From assembly GCA_003149065.1 (NCBI GenBank), contig QGFZ01000001.1, forward strand, positions 1,364,001 to 1,428,000: 64,000 nt of DNA, read 5' to 3'. A program made the position numbers and the translations under genes. Below, one piece after another: positions 1-6,743 of this stretch. Every line of letters starts with the position of its first letter. Position 1 is the first letter of the stretch. The notes below the pieces were generated by a model. The model was not told where the DNA came from. It worked only from the letters and a program-made list of their open reading frames with translations, and ran no database searches. This DNA comes from Ruminococcaceae bacterium R-25 (GTDB taxonomy: Bacteria > Bacillota > Clostridia > Saccharofermentanales > Saccharofermentanaceae).

Positions 1-121
1 CGCTGTACTGCTTGCAAGGTGCTACAACCCACACTTCGCCAAATTTTGAAGCTGCTTCTGCGAGCCTTTTAATTCCCTCAGAATCTATTCCGTCGTCATT
101 TGTGACCAGTATCTTTTTCAT
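1..121 (-). CDS. surE: 5'/3'-nucleotidase SurE (N-terminal fragment)
   Basis: Only the first 40 codons are in the window; the gene runs off the left edge. The visible start reads [12 protein letters not shown], the SurE N-terminal metal-binding motif with the adjacent Asp9-Asp10, followed by a VWVVAP strand that is also typical. SurE enzymes are divalent-metal-dependent phosphatases acting on nucleoside monophosphates in the cytoplasm. It lies 45 bases downstream of the nitroreductase on the same strand, so the two may be co-transcribed. The family is clear from the motif, but most of the protein cannot be inspected. Confidence 0.88.
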   Translation of the reverse strand, partial: MKKILVTNDDGIDSEGIKRLAEAASKFGEVWVVAPCKQYS

Positions 122-166
122 AAATTACAATCCTTAGCAGGTTTTCAGTCTTCGCCTTTTACCTGT

Positions 167-937
167 TTAGCCTTTCAATTTGTATACGGCATTGAGATTA
201 AGTCTCTGGAAGTTGCCGTCATCAGGAGTGAGATTCCTTTCAAAAGCAATTCCCTTATGCTCCAAGCAGATATCCATAAAGAGCATGAAGATTCCTATAT
301 CGATGCTCCCGAAATATGCGAGTCTGAACGGAGGGATAATGCCGTGCTTGCCGGGTCTCCTGTAACGGTATACATCAAGCGTTCCGTCACCCTTGTTTAC
401 TACTTTCCACGGCTGAATATTACATGCCGTAGGAGTAAGCCTTACGACTTCTGTAATGCCATCTATCACAGGGCCTTCCCAGAATTCTTCAACGGGAACA
501 CGGATAAACGTTGAAAGGTCACCGGGCTTTCTGAATTTAGAATCGTCATCGATCTTTCTTATGGCCATCATGATCACATATTCCAGGCCTTCGAACTTAC
601 GCTCCTTGGTCCTTCCTACGCCGAACCAGAGAGGTCCTATTCCATTGCCTGTGAGATAGAGGTCTAACTGCTCGCCGATATAACCTATGTTCTGAAGATA
701 TCCGGGTTTCTTTTCGCTGTAGATCAGGATGCAGTATTCTTCTCCCCTGTTGCAGCTCGTCTGTGCGCCGGGGACGATCTTGATCTTCGTCTTTATGCCT
801 TCGAAAAGAGGTGTGAACTTATACCACATCTCAGATATCTCATTTAATTCTTCCTGAGTAATAGTCTTGCCGTCCGGCTCACCGTATCTGTGGAACGATT
901 TACGTTTAAAGATCAAATCATAATATGAGCTGTCCAT
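167..937 (-). CDS. nitroreductase-family protein (TM1586-like)
   Basis: A 256-residue soluble protein with no signal peptide. The first residues (YYDLIFKRKSFHRY) are the usual FMN-contacting nitroreductase start, and a later TPTACNIQPWKV segment is the second flavin/active-site motif. The layout resembles the putative TM nitroreductase family (PF14512), in which two nitroreductase halves share one chain. Members are FMN-dependent oxidoreductases with mostly unknown physiological substrates. The ATG follows a GGGGG stretch. It sits just upstream of surE and is separated from the GH9 gene by a terminator. Substrate and role are not deducible. Confidence 0.75.
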   Translation of the reverse strand: MDSSYYDLIFKRKSFHRYGEPDGKTITQEELNEISEMWYKFTPLFEGIKTKIKIVPGAQTSCNRGEEYCILIYSEKKPGYLQNIGYIGEQLDLYLTGNGIGPLWFGVGRTKERKFEGLEYVIMMAIRKIDDDSKFRKPGDLSTFIRVPVEEFWEGPVIDGITEVVRLTPTACNIQPWKVVNKGDGTLDVYRYRRPGKHGIIPPFRLAYFGSIDIGIFMLFMDICLEHKGIAFERNLTPDDGNFQRLNLNAVYKLKG

Positions 938-984
938 CAGAAGGGCCCCCTGACATGTGTTTACTGCAAGTATTTTAACATATT

Positions 985-1024
985 AAAAACAGGGCCTGCC
1001 CGGACAAAATCGAGGCAGACCCTG
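985..1024 (-). terminator. Rho-independent terminator after GH9 cellulase
   Basis: On the minus strand CAGGGTCTGCC pairs with GGCAGGCCCTG (11 bp, one G-U) around a 13-base loop and is followed by TTTTTAAT. It lies directly past the stop codon of the GH9 gene. Confidence 0.85.
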
Positions 1025-1046
1025 AAATAATTAATTAAGTGAGATA

Positions 1047-3284
1047 TCAGCCCTTACTCTTAACGTAAGCGAACAGGAATACAACAGGTGAATTCCAGTA
1101 GATCGTTACTTCGTTCAGAGAGTAAGCCTGGTCGCTGTCTGCATAGCAAAGTGCGGCAGGTGCTTCCTTGATAACATTCTGTGCATAAGGATCTTCGAGG
1201 TTCTGGTTAGGGCCTCCTGCTACCATTCCCGGAACAGCAGTCTTTTTAGCCTGTGAAGGTCTGTGGTGAGGATGCTCAGGAGAGAGCGTGCCGTATCCTG
1301 TGAGGAAGCAGTAACCTGTTCCGTTCGTTCCGAGGATGTAGTTGAGCTGCTGTCTTGCAACCTTGTCACCTGCAGAAGCGCTCTGGATCTGATCATAGAG
1401 GAGAACATACATACCGTTATTAGCGACAGTCATGTTGCTGCCCCAAGGATAATCCTTAAGAGAACAATTATAAGCGTCAGCAGCTGCAGCCGATTCTACG
1501 TCAGCGATGCCGCTCTTAAAGCTTGTCAGAACTGCATCATAGGACATGCCCTTAGTCTTAGCTGAGAGGTAAGCATAACCTGCGTATGCACTTACGCCCT
1601 GCCAGCCGAGATCTGTTGCGCAGGAAGCACCGGAAGAAACAAGTGAGCCGAACTTTTCGTCATAAGCAGAATCGCCTGTTGCCTTGAAGAGTTCTGCATA
1701 AGCCCAGATTCTCTCGTCGGTATCCTTATCGTCACCATATTCACCAGTAACGATGTCCTTAGGATTCGTTGTACCTTCTACGCTCTTATGCTTTTCAAGA
1801 TAGTTTGCAGCTTTCTTTGCCGCATCAAGGCACTTAGCTGCATATGCAGAATCAACATCTGCATAAACATAAGATGCCATTGCCATAACTGCTGCAAAGT
1901 CTGCTGTAGCAGTCGTTGAAACAGGAGTTACGATAAGTTCATCGGTCTCTTCTTCAGGCATTACGAATGTCGGGAAGTTAGCGCATGTAACCTTGTGGTA
2001 TACGCCGCCTTCGGAATTCTGCATCTTGAAGAGCCAGTCGAGCTCATACTTAACTTCGTCAAGGACATCGGGGATTCCGTTACCTGACTCAGGAATATTA
2101 AGAGCATCGTCAAAGGCATTGGGATAGAGGTTATAAGCAAGCATCAGATCTGCAGCAGCCTTAGCGCCGGATACCACATATCTTCCGTAGTCGCCTGCAT
2201 CATGCCAGCCGCCTGATACGTCGATCTTTTCGCTCGTTCCATAGATTGTTGCTTCACCGGTATGACATGCAGGATGCGCGAAATCGCCTGCGAGGTCTTT
2301 CGTAAGTTCCATACCGCATCTCTGCAGGTAGAACATACGGAGTGATGCCTTGAAAGCTTCATCATAAACATCGCCCCCGATCTTGAATTCAAAGGATTCC
2401 TGATCGCCTGCTACGATCTTATAAGTACCGGGCGCAGTAACGCTCGAGAAATCAAATCTTGCTTCATTTCTTCCTGTTGAAGGATTCATGACTGCAGCAG
2501 CAACATCGCCTTCATAGACGCTCTTGCCGGATGCAGTATCAACAACGGAAGCCTTTGATGTGATCGCATCGCCGTTCAGTACTGCGATCTTTTCAGCAGA
2601 AGGAAGGTAACCTACCTGGTTAATATTGATAAGTTTTGCAGCTGAGCCTTCCTCTTCACCTGCGAGATAACCTGTATCATCGATACATCTCAAATCGAAA
2701 TTATCGAAGCAAATCGTGTGTTCCTTAAATCCTGAATTGTTAGCAAATTTACCCATATTGAAACAAAGGCGCGGAGCCGGATCAGTAGCTTCTTCCATCG
2801 TGAAAACTATATCGAAATGCTGTACTTCAGGACCTACGTGAATAGTCTCTTCACTGTATGCGTGGTAGTCGCCGCCGTTTACCTGGATCCTGTATCCCAG
2901 GTCACGCTCAACATTCGAATAGCAGTCGAACTGCATCTCATACTTGCAGTTCTTGTAGAGTGCAAAACCATCGTAATAGAACTGGTTGGACCATTCCTTG
3001 ATACCGATCATCTTGCAGTCAAACTGCAATTCACCTTTGTCATTGACGGTCATAAGGCCGTCGCCGCCTTCGAAATATGTATGCCATTCATGAGTCTTGC
3101 TGGAAAAATCACCGTTCTCGATCATATTGAAACCCATGATCGACGGTACAGTTTCTGAAGGTTCCGTTTCTACGGAAGATTCAGTAATTGATCCGGTAGG
3201 ATCAGTGGGCGTAGCAACCGTGCATGATGCCAGGCCCAAGAGCATGGAACCTGCCAGAACCGCACTTACAATCCTTTTCTTCAT
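1047..3284 (-). CDS. lipoprotein GH9 cellulase with CBM4-like domain
   Basis: A 745-residue endoglucanase-type enzyme predicted to be tethered to the outer face of the membrane. The signal peptide ends in a lipobox (LGLASC, Cys21). A Ser/Thr/Glu-rich spacer leads to a CBM4/9-like beta-sandwich (about 48-205, starting NMIENGDF), then the GH9 Ig-like domain (about 218-303, ININQVGYLP) and the (alpha/alpha)6 catalytic domain. Visible catalytic elements are GGWHDAGDYG (Asp362, Asp365), HPHHRPSQ, and Glu725 in NEVTIYWNSP near the C-terminus. The chosen start is the ATG at 3284, preceded by GGGAGG; an upstream in-frame start at 3308 lacks a ribosome site. The order CBM4-Ig-GH9 is the known Theme D architecture. 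No dockerin is present, so it is not cellulosomal. It is probably monocistronic. Confidence 0.93.
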   Translation of the reverse strand: MKKRIVSAVLAGSMLLGLASCTVATPTDPTGSITESSVETEPSETVPSIMGFNMIENGDFSSKTHEWHTYFEGGDGLMTVNDKGELQFDCKMIGIKEWSNQFYYDGFALYKNCKYEMQFDCYSNVERDLGYRIQVNGGDYHAYSEETIHVGPEVQHFDIVFTMEEATDPAPRLCFNMGKFANNSGFKEHTICFDNFDLRCIDDTGYLAGEEEGSAAKLININQVGYLPSAEKIAVLNGDAITSKASVVDTASGKSVYEGDVAAAVMNPSTGRNEARFDFSSVTAPGTYKIVAGDQESFEFKIGGDVYDEAFKASLRMFYLQRCGMELTKDLAGDFAHPACHTGEATIYGTSEKIDVSGGWHDAGDYGRYVVSGAKAAADLMLAYNLYPNAFDDALNIPESGNGIPDVLDEVKYELDWLFKMQNSEGGVYHKVTCANFPTFVMPEEETDELIVTPVSTTATADFAAVMAMASYVYADVDSAYAAKCLDAAKKAANYLEKHKSVEGTTNPKDIVTGEYGDDKDTDERIWAYAELFKATGDSAYDEKFGSLVSSGASCATDLGWQGVSAYAGYAYLSAKTKGMSYDAVLTSFKSGIADVESAAAADAYNCSLKDYPWGSNMTVANNGMYVLLYDQIQSASAGDKVARQQLNYILGTNGTGYCFLTGYGTLSPEHPHHRPSQAKKTAVPGMVAGGPNQNLEDPYAQNVIKEAPAALCYADSDQAYSLNEVTIYWNSPVVFLFAYVKSKG

Positions 3285-3455
3285 AATAAGCCTCCCTGGT
3301 GGATTCAATACATCAAAGCGATTATATCATCACTAAATGTCAAATCATATCAGATTAATATATATTAATATTGTGATTCACTAATTAGAAGACTTTTATA
3401 TTTATTAGACAGTGCCTAAAGCATCCACATTGAGAAATCATTTTCCGAATAATAA

Positions 3456-3486
3456 AAAAGGTTGGCTCAATCTGAGTCAACCTTTT
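3456..3486 (-). terminator. terminator downstream of tRNA-Gln
   Basis: A 14-bp stem (one G-U) with a 3-base loop flanked by A/T runs on both sides, starting 4 bases after the tRNA 3' end. The U-run on the minus strand makes it the tRNA terminator. Confidence 0.85.
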
Positions 3487-3489
3487 ATT

Positions 3490-3563
3490 TGGCTGCCGAA
3501 CAAGGATTCGAACCTTGACAAACGGTGTCAGAGACCGGTGTGCTACCGTTACACAATTCGGCA
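3490..3563 (-). tRNA. tRNA-Gln (anticodon CUG)
   Basis: Read on the minus strand, the acceptor arms TGCCGAA and TTCGGCA pair perfectly, followed by discriminator G and a genome-encoded CCA. The D-arm (GTGT/GCAC), T-arm (CAAGG TTCGAAT CCTTG) and 7-base anticodon loop CTCTGAC place CUG at positions 34-36, which decodes the glutamine codon CAG. The outermost anticodon-stem pair (27-43) is a C-U mismatch, but the rest of the cloverleaf is regular. It stands alone, followed by its own terminator. Confidence 0.93.
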
Positions 3564-3622
3564 ATGCTTTTTTCAACTCACGAATTATAGCAAAGCCAAT
3601 TTTGAAAATCAATACAGAAAAA

Positions 3623-4222
3623 TCATTCTTTTACAGACTCTAACGGAGGCATGGCTCCGATCTCGGTCAATTTCTCGCGGACCTTGCCCATATCTTCGTA
3701 TATCGGCATCTTATTTGCGGGGTTTCTCAAAGCATATGCCGGATGATAAGTTGTCATAATAAAATAACCATTCTTTTCGATAAAGCGGCCCCTAACATCA
3801 TGCATGACGGGCTTTGTGCCGAAAAATCCTTCATAAGCGGTCGATCCGCAGAGGAGGATCACCTTGGGCCTTACCATCATGAACTGCTCAGCCAAAAGCG
3901 GCTTGCAGCAATGGATCTCTTCGGGTGTCGGGCGCCTGTTCTGTGGCGGCCTGCACTTGGCGATATTGCAGATATGGTAGTCATTATTGGTAAATCCGTA
4001 GCTGCCCAAAAGGTTTTGGAGGAGCTGGCCGGACCTGCCTACAAAGGGCAGTCCCTGGATATCCTCGTTCTCGCCGGGAGCCTCGCCGATGATCATCAGA
4101 GGAGCCTTCCTGCTGCCCCTGTATATAACGACATTAGTAGCGCCTGCTCTGAGGCCGCAGTTATTGCACGCCTTGCATCTGGCTTCAAACGCTTCCCATT
4201 TCTTATCAAATTCGTCTGCCAT
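3623..4222 (-). CDS. uracil-DNA glycosylase, family 4-like (Fe-S)
   Basis: A 199-residue base-excision repair enzyme that removes uracil from DNA. Motif A is GEAPGENEDIQGLPFVGRSG (about 46-65) and the C-terminal motif is TYHPAYALRNP. Cysteines for a 4Fe-4S cluster are present as CKACNNC near residues 16-22 and as KCRPP plus HCC about 75-90 residues later, the family 4 spacing. Length matches the family (190-220). It is followed upstream, 9 bases away, by the small Smr gene on the same strand, suggesting a DNA-maintenance pair. Family 5 is a less likely alternative because of the GEAPG motif. Confidence 0.9.
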   Translation of the reverse strand: MADEFDKKWEAFEARCKACNNCGLRAGATNVVIYRGSRKAPLMIIGEAPGENEDIQGLPFVGRSGQLLQNLLGSYGFTNNDYHICNIAKCRPPQNRRPTPEEIHCCKPLLAEQFMMVRPKVILLCGSTAYEGFFGTKPVMHDVRGRFIEKNGYFIMTTYHPAYALRNPANKMPIYEDMGKVREKLTEIGAMPPLESVKE

Positions 4223-4231
4223 ATAAACCTC

Positions 4232-4570
4232 TTACTTGAACATGATCACGGTAATACCGTCGTTTTGAAGTCCCCAGTCCCTGTCGCGTGATACCGCAGG
4301 ATGTTTAGCGCTCATCTCGCGCCCTGCAGATGAGAATGGGCCGAAATCCTCGCCGGGACAATAGGACTTTATCATGCCGCGGGAGATATATTTTCGAAGT
4401 TCTAAGCAAAGAGCCTGCTTTATCGCACCGCCCGTGCCCGAAGACCCGTAGCCGTGAACGATCTTTGCCAAAGGCTGCCCGGTCGCTCTTACGCGGTATA
4501 TCCCGTTCTGGAGCTTGACCATAGCCTGCTGCACAGTCGGATGTCCCTGTTCGATATTGATTATTTCCAT
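4232..4570 (-). CDS. small Smr-domain protein
   Basis: A 112-residue protein with an Smr-like core, including the diagnostic KIVHGYGSSGTGGAIK loop and an N-terminal helix MEIINIEQGHPT that normally packs in Smr folds. Smr domains, found at the C-terminus of MutS2, bind branched DNA or RNA and often cut it; here the domain stands alone. The ATG at 4570 is preceded by GAGAGG; a TTG further upstream would add seven residues without a better ribosome site. It shares an operon with the uracil-DNA glycosylase. The substrate is unknown. Confidence 0.8.
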   Translation of the reverse strand: MEIINIEQGHPTVQQAMVKLQNGIYRVRATGQPLAKIVHGYGSSGTGGAIKQALCLELRKYISRGMIKSYCPGEDFGPFSSAGREMSAKHPAVSRDRDWGLQNDGITVIMFK

Positions 4571-4607
4571 TCTAAAACCTCTCGAAAACAATTATACGCT
4601 AATAAGT

Positions 4608-4613
4608 TATAAT
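4608..4613 (+). promoter_or_regulatory. -10 box implying a leaderless mRNA for rsuA
   Basis: A perfect TATAAT ends 6 bases before the ATG at 4620, and there is no Shine-Dalgarno sequence in between or just upstream. Normal start-site spacing would begin the transcript at the A of the start codon. No good -35 is visible, so the call rests on the -10 box only. Confidence 0.5.
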
Positions 4614-4619
4614 AATCTC

Positions 4620-5360
4620 ATGAGACTGGATAGGTTACTTGCAAACAGCGGCTTAGGCACCAGATCTACAGTCCGCGACATCATCTCAAGAGGCAGCGTA
4701 CAGGTTAACGGCGCTGTTGTTACCGACTCATCTTTCCATGTTAAAGATACGGATCTGATAACTTTGGACGGGCAGGACATCAACTGCCAGACAAAGCTCT
4801 ATTTCCTTTTGGATAAACCTGACGGCGTCCTTACGGCTATGGAAGACAAGCGTCTTCCCTGCGTTGCGGACTATATTCCGCCGGAGCTTAAGTCCAAAAA
4901 GCTCTCACCCGTCGGCAGGCTCGACTACCACACTTCCGGCCTTCTCATTATCACCAACGACGGCGAGCTCTCACACCGCCTCCAGTCACCCAAATATGAG
5001 GTTCCGAAGATATACCTGGCAACTTTCAGAGGCCTTGCCTGGACAGATGAAGAGATCAAGACAGTCGCTTCAGGCTTTAATATCCGCGACAAGGGCTTTA
5101 GCGAGCAGATAGCTCCTGCTGACCTTAAGGTAATAGAGACTTCAAAAGACGGAACCGGCAGGGCGCTTTTGACCCTTCACGAAGGCAAGACACATGAGGT
5201 CAGGAGGATCTTTGCTCATTTTAATAAGGAAGTCACAGAGCTCCGAAGGATCGAGCTTGCCGGCGTAAAAATAGAAGAAGGTCTGGATTCCTGCGGAACC
5301 TTCAGACCTCTTACTGAAAACGAATTAAATCTGCTTTTCGAAGCTACCGGACTTAAGTAG
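4620..5360 (+). CDS. rsuA: RsuA-type rRNA pseudouridine synthase
   Basis: A 246-residue enzyme that isomerises a specific uridine in rRNA to pseudouridine. It opens with an S4 RNA-binding domain (MRLDRLLANSGLGTRS, about 1-60), followed by the synthase domain with the catalytic Asp in GRLDYHTSGLLIITNDG and the EVPKIYLATFRG and GKTHEVRRIFAH motifs. Sequence and length are closest in style to RsuA (16S U516), but RluB/E/F-type specificity cannot be excluded. The ATG at 4620 fits the S4 start; longer reading frames upstream have no ribosome site. Its end overlaps the convergent membrane-protein gene by 8 bases. Confidence 0.88.
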   Translation: MRLDRLLANSGLGTRSTVRDIISRGSVQVNGAVVTDSSFHVKDTDLITLDGQDINCQTKLYFLLDKPDGVLTAMEDKRLPCVADYIPPELKSKKLSPVGRLDYHTSGLLIITNDGELSHRLQSPKYEVPKIYLATFRGLAWTDEEIKTVASGFNIRDKGFSEQIAPADLKVIETSKDGTGRALLTLHEGKTHEVRRIFAHFNKEVTELRRIELAGVKIEEGLDSCGTFRPLTENELNLLFEATGLK

Positions 5361-6732
5361 ATTCGGCAGCAGATTCGGGCATCTCTTTGGCAAAAGCCGC
5401 ATTGATTATCGCCGTTATCATCTTAACTGTACGTTCGTCATCGGTGCTGTTGATGCACTGCCCTACCATGAGCGTTGTCTGACGTGACATCCACTTGGCT
5501 TCGACGCCGTAATTCGTGACAACATCCTGATCTGTTATCTCAAAACCGATCAAAACAGGATCGTCCGGGAATTCGGCAGGATTCCTGATATCCTCATCGC
5601 CAAGTCCGTACTCTAAATACATATCATTCTTATATCTGACAGACTCCCTCTCAGACATGTAGATAGGCTTGACTCCTGCCTTTGCCTCGTCAGAAAGGCC
5701 TGCCATGATCTGGTCGTAGAGAGGTCCTAAATCCTTAAATACATTGAAATAGTATTTATAGGCTATGCGGTCTGATATAAGAACATCGGGATTGGTATAG
5801 AACTGGGCATTGAAAGCCTCGTTGCCCATCTGATCCAGCGGGATATTCTCATCATTGGGAACGACGACATCGGCAAGTCCCACGTAAGGATTCTTGAGCC
5901 CCTGCTCCTCAAGAGCTTCCCTCATATAAGTATTGTCGAGATACATGTGTCCGAAAACAAGGACCGAGCATTCGTACTTCGAATTGAAAAGGTATCCGAT
6001 GAGAATTACGAGAATAGAGATTCCGACAACGGCGCCGAGCAGCCAGTTCTTCCAGTTATAGTGGATGATTGTCTTCCAGTCGCTCTTATATCTTCCGAAG
6101 TACATCGGCTCATTCTGCCTCTGTTCTTCCTCTTTGGACCTTATATCACGCCTTCCGGATGCAATATCGTAAACGGCGGATATCTCGTCTTCCATCGCCT
6201 TTGATTCCGCATCGTCCTTGCCTCTGTACTTCTTGGACATCTGCCAGAAACGGTCGTCGATCTCTTTAATGTCGGCATCCTTGGAAAGGCCCATATACTC
6301 CAAAGCCTGCTCACGCGTCATGGAAGCATATTTGGTATCGGCTTCTGATGCTGAAGGATCTGTCCTGAGCTTTACTTCTTCATAAGTCTTGCAGACTATG
6401 GTCTTAAATCTGTTGCCGCAAAAGACCCTTATAGCCTGAACGATCTCGAGATCGTTGTCGTCAATAAGTGCCAGTGTCTCAAGTCCGCTCTTTTTAAGGT
6501 TTGCGAAAAGGACCTTCTTACTCCAGTTCAGGTCTTTTTCGGAAAGCTCGGGATTGGCTTTGAAATCGACAGCCATGACCTTGCAAGAGTGACGCAGCAC
6601 CATATCGGCTGCGTGCATCATCGGTGTTCTGTAATTGTCTCTTGTAGCTTTGCCCTTCAATACAACAAGGACGATGTTATCGTCCTTTTTGTACTCTACA
6701 TTAAATTGTTCTGAATCAAATACTTCGTTCAT
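5353..6732 (-). CDS. membrane protein with STAS-like and J-like domains
   Basis: A 459-residue protein of unknown function with an unusual build. Residues 9-120 resemble the SpoIIAA/STAS-SEC14-like fold (alternating strands such as IVLVVLKGKA, CKVMAVDFKA, ETLALIDD). Residues 138-195 look like a J domain (MTREQALEYMGLSKDADIKE... KKYR), but the HPD tripeptide needed to stimulate DnaK is replaced by RGKDD. A charged linker precedes one membrane segment (230-249), and a 210-residue region after it should lie outside the cell with no domain I recognise. It follows the GH3 gene by 11 bases and starts after AGGAG, so it is probably translated from the GH3 message. Domain calls are by eye. Confidence 0.65.
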   Translation of the reverse strand: MNEVFDSEQFNVEYKKDDNIVLVVLKGKATRDNYRTPMMHAADMVLRHSCKVMAVDFKANPELSEKDLNWSKKVLFANLKKSGLETLALIDDNDLEIVQAIRVFCGNRFKTIVCKTYEEVKLRTDPSASEADTKYASMTREQALEYMGLSKDADIKEIDDRFWQMSKKYRGKDDAESKAMEDEISAVYDIASGRRDIRSKEEEQRQNEPMYFGRYKSDWKTIIHYNWKNWLLGAVVGISILVILIGYLFNSKYECSVLVFGHMYLDNTYMREALEEQGLKNPYVGLADVVVPNDENIPLDQMGNEAFNAQFYTNPDVLISDRIAYKYYFNVFKDLGPLYDQIMAGLSDEAKAGVKPIYMSERESVRYKNDMYLEYGLGDEDIRNPAEFPDDPVLIGFEITDQDVVTNYGVEAKWMSRQTTLMVGQCINSTDDERTVKMITAIINAAFAKEMPESAAEST

Positions 6733-6743
6733 TTAACTCCTGT

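Noticed and set aside
3321-3345. TTGACA/TATAAT pair as the GH9 promoter
   Set aside because: The hexamers on the minus strand are only 11 bases apart, too close to serve as one sigma-A promoter; the true promoter is unclear.
3490-3563. tRNA-Gln as a pseudogene because of a C-U mismatch in the anticodon stem
   Set aside because: All other stems pair, CCA is encoded, and a terminator follows directly; one outer mismatch is tolerated.
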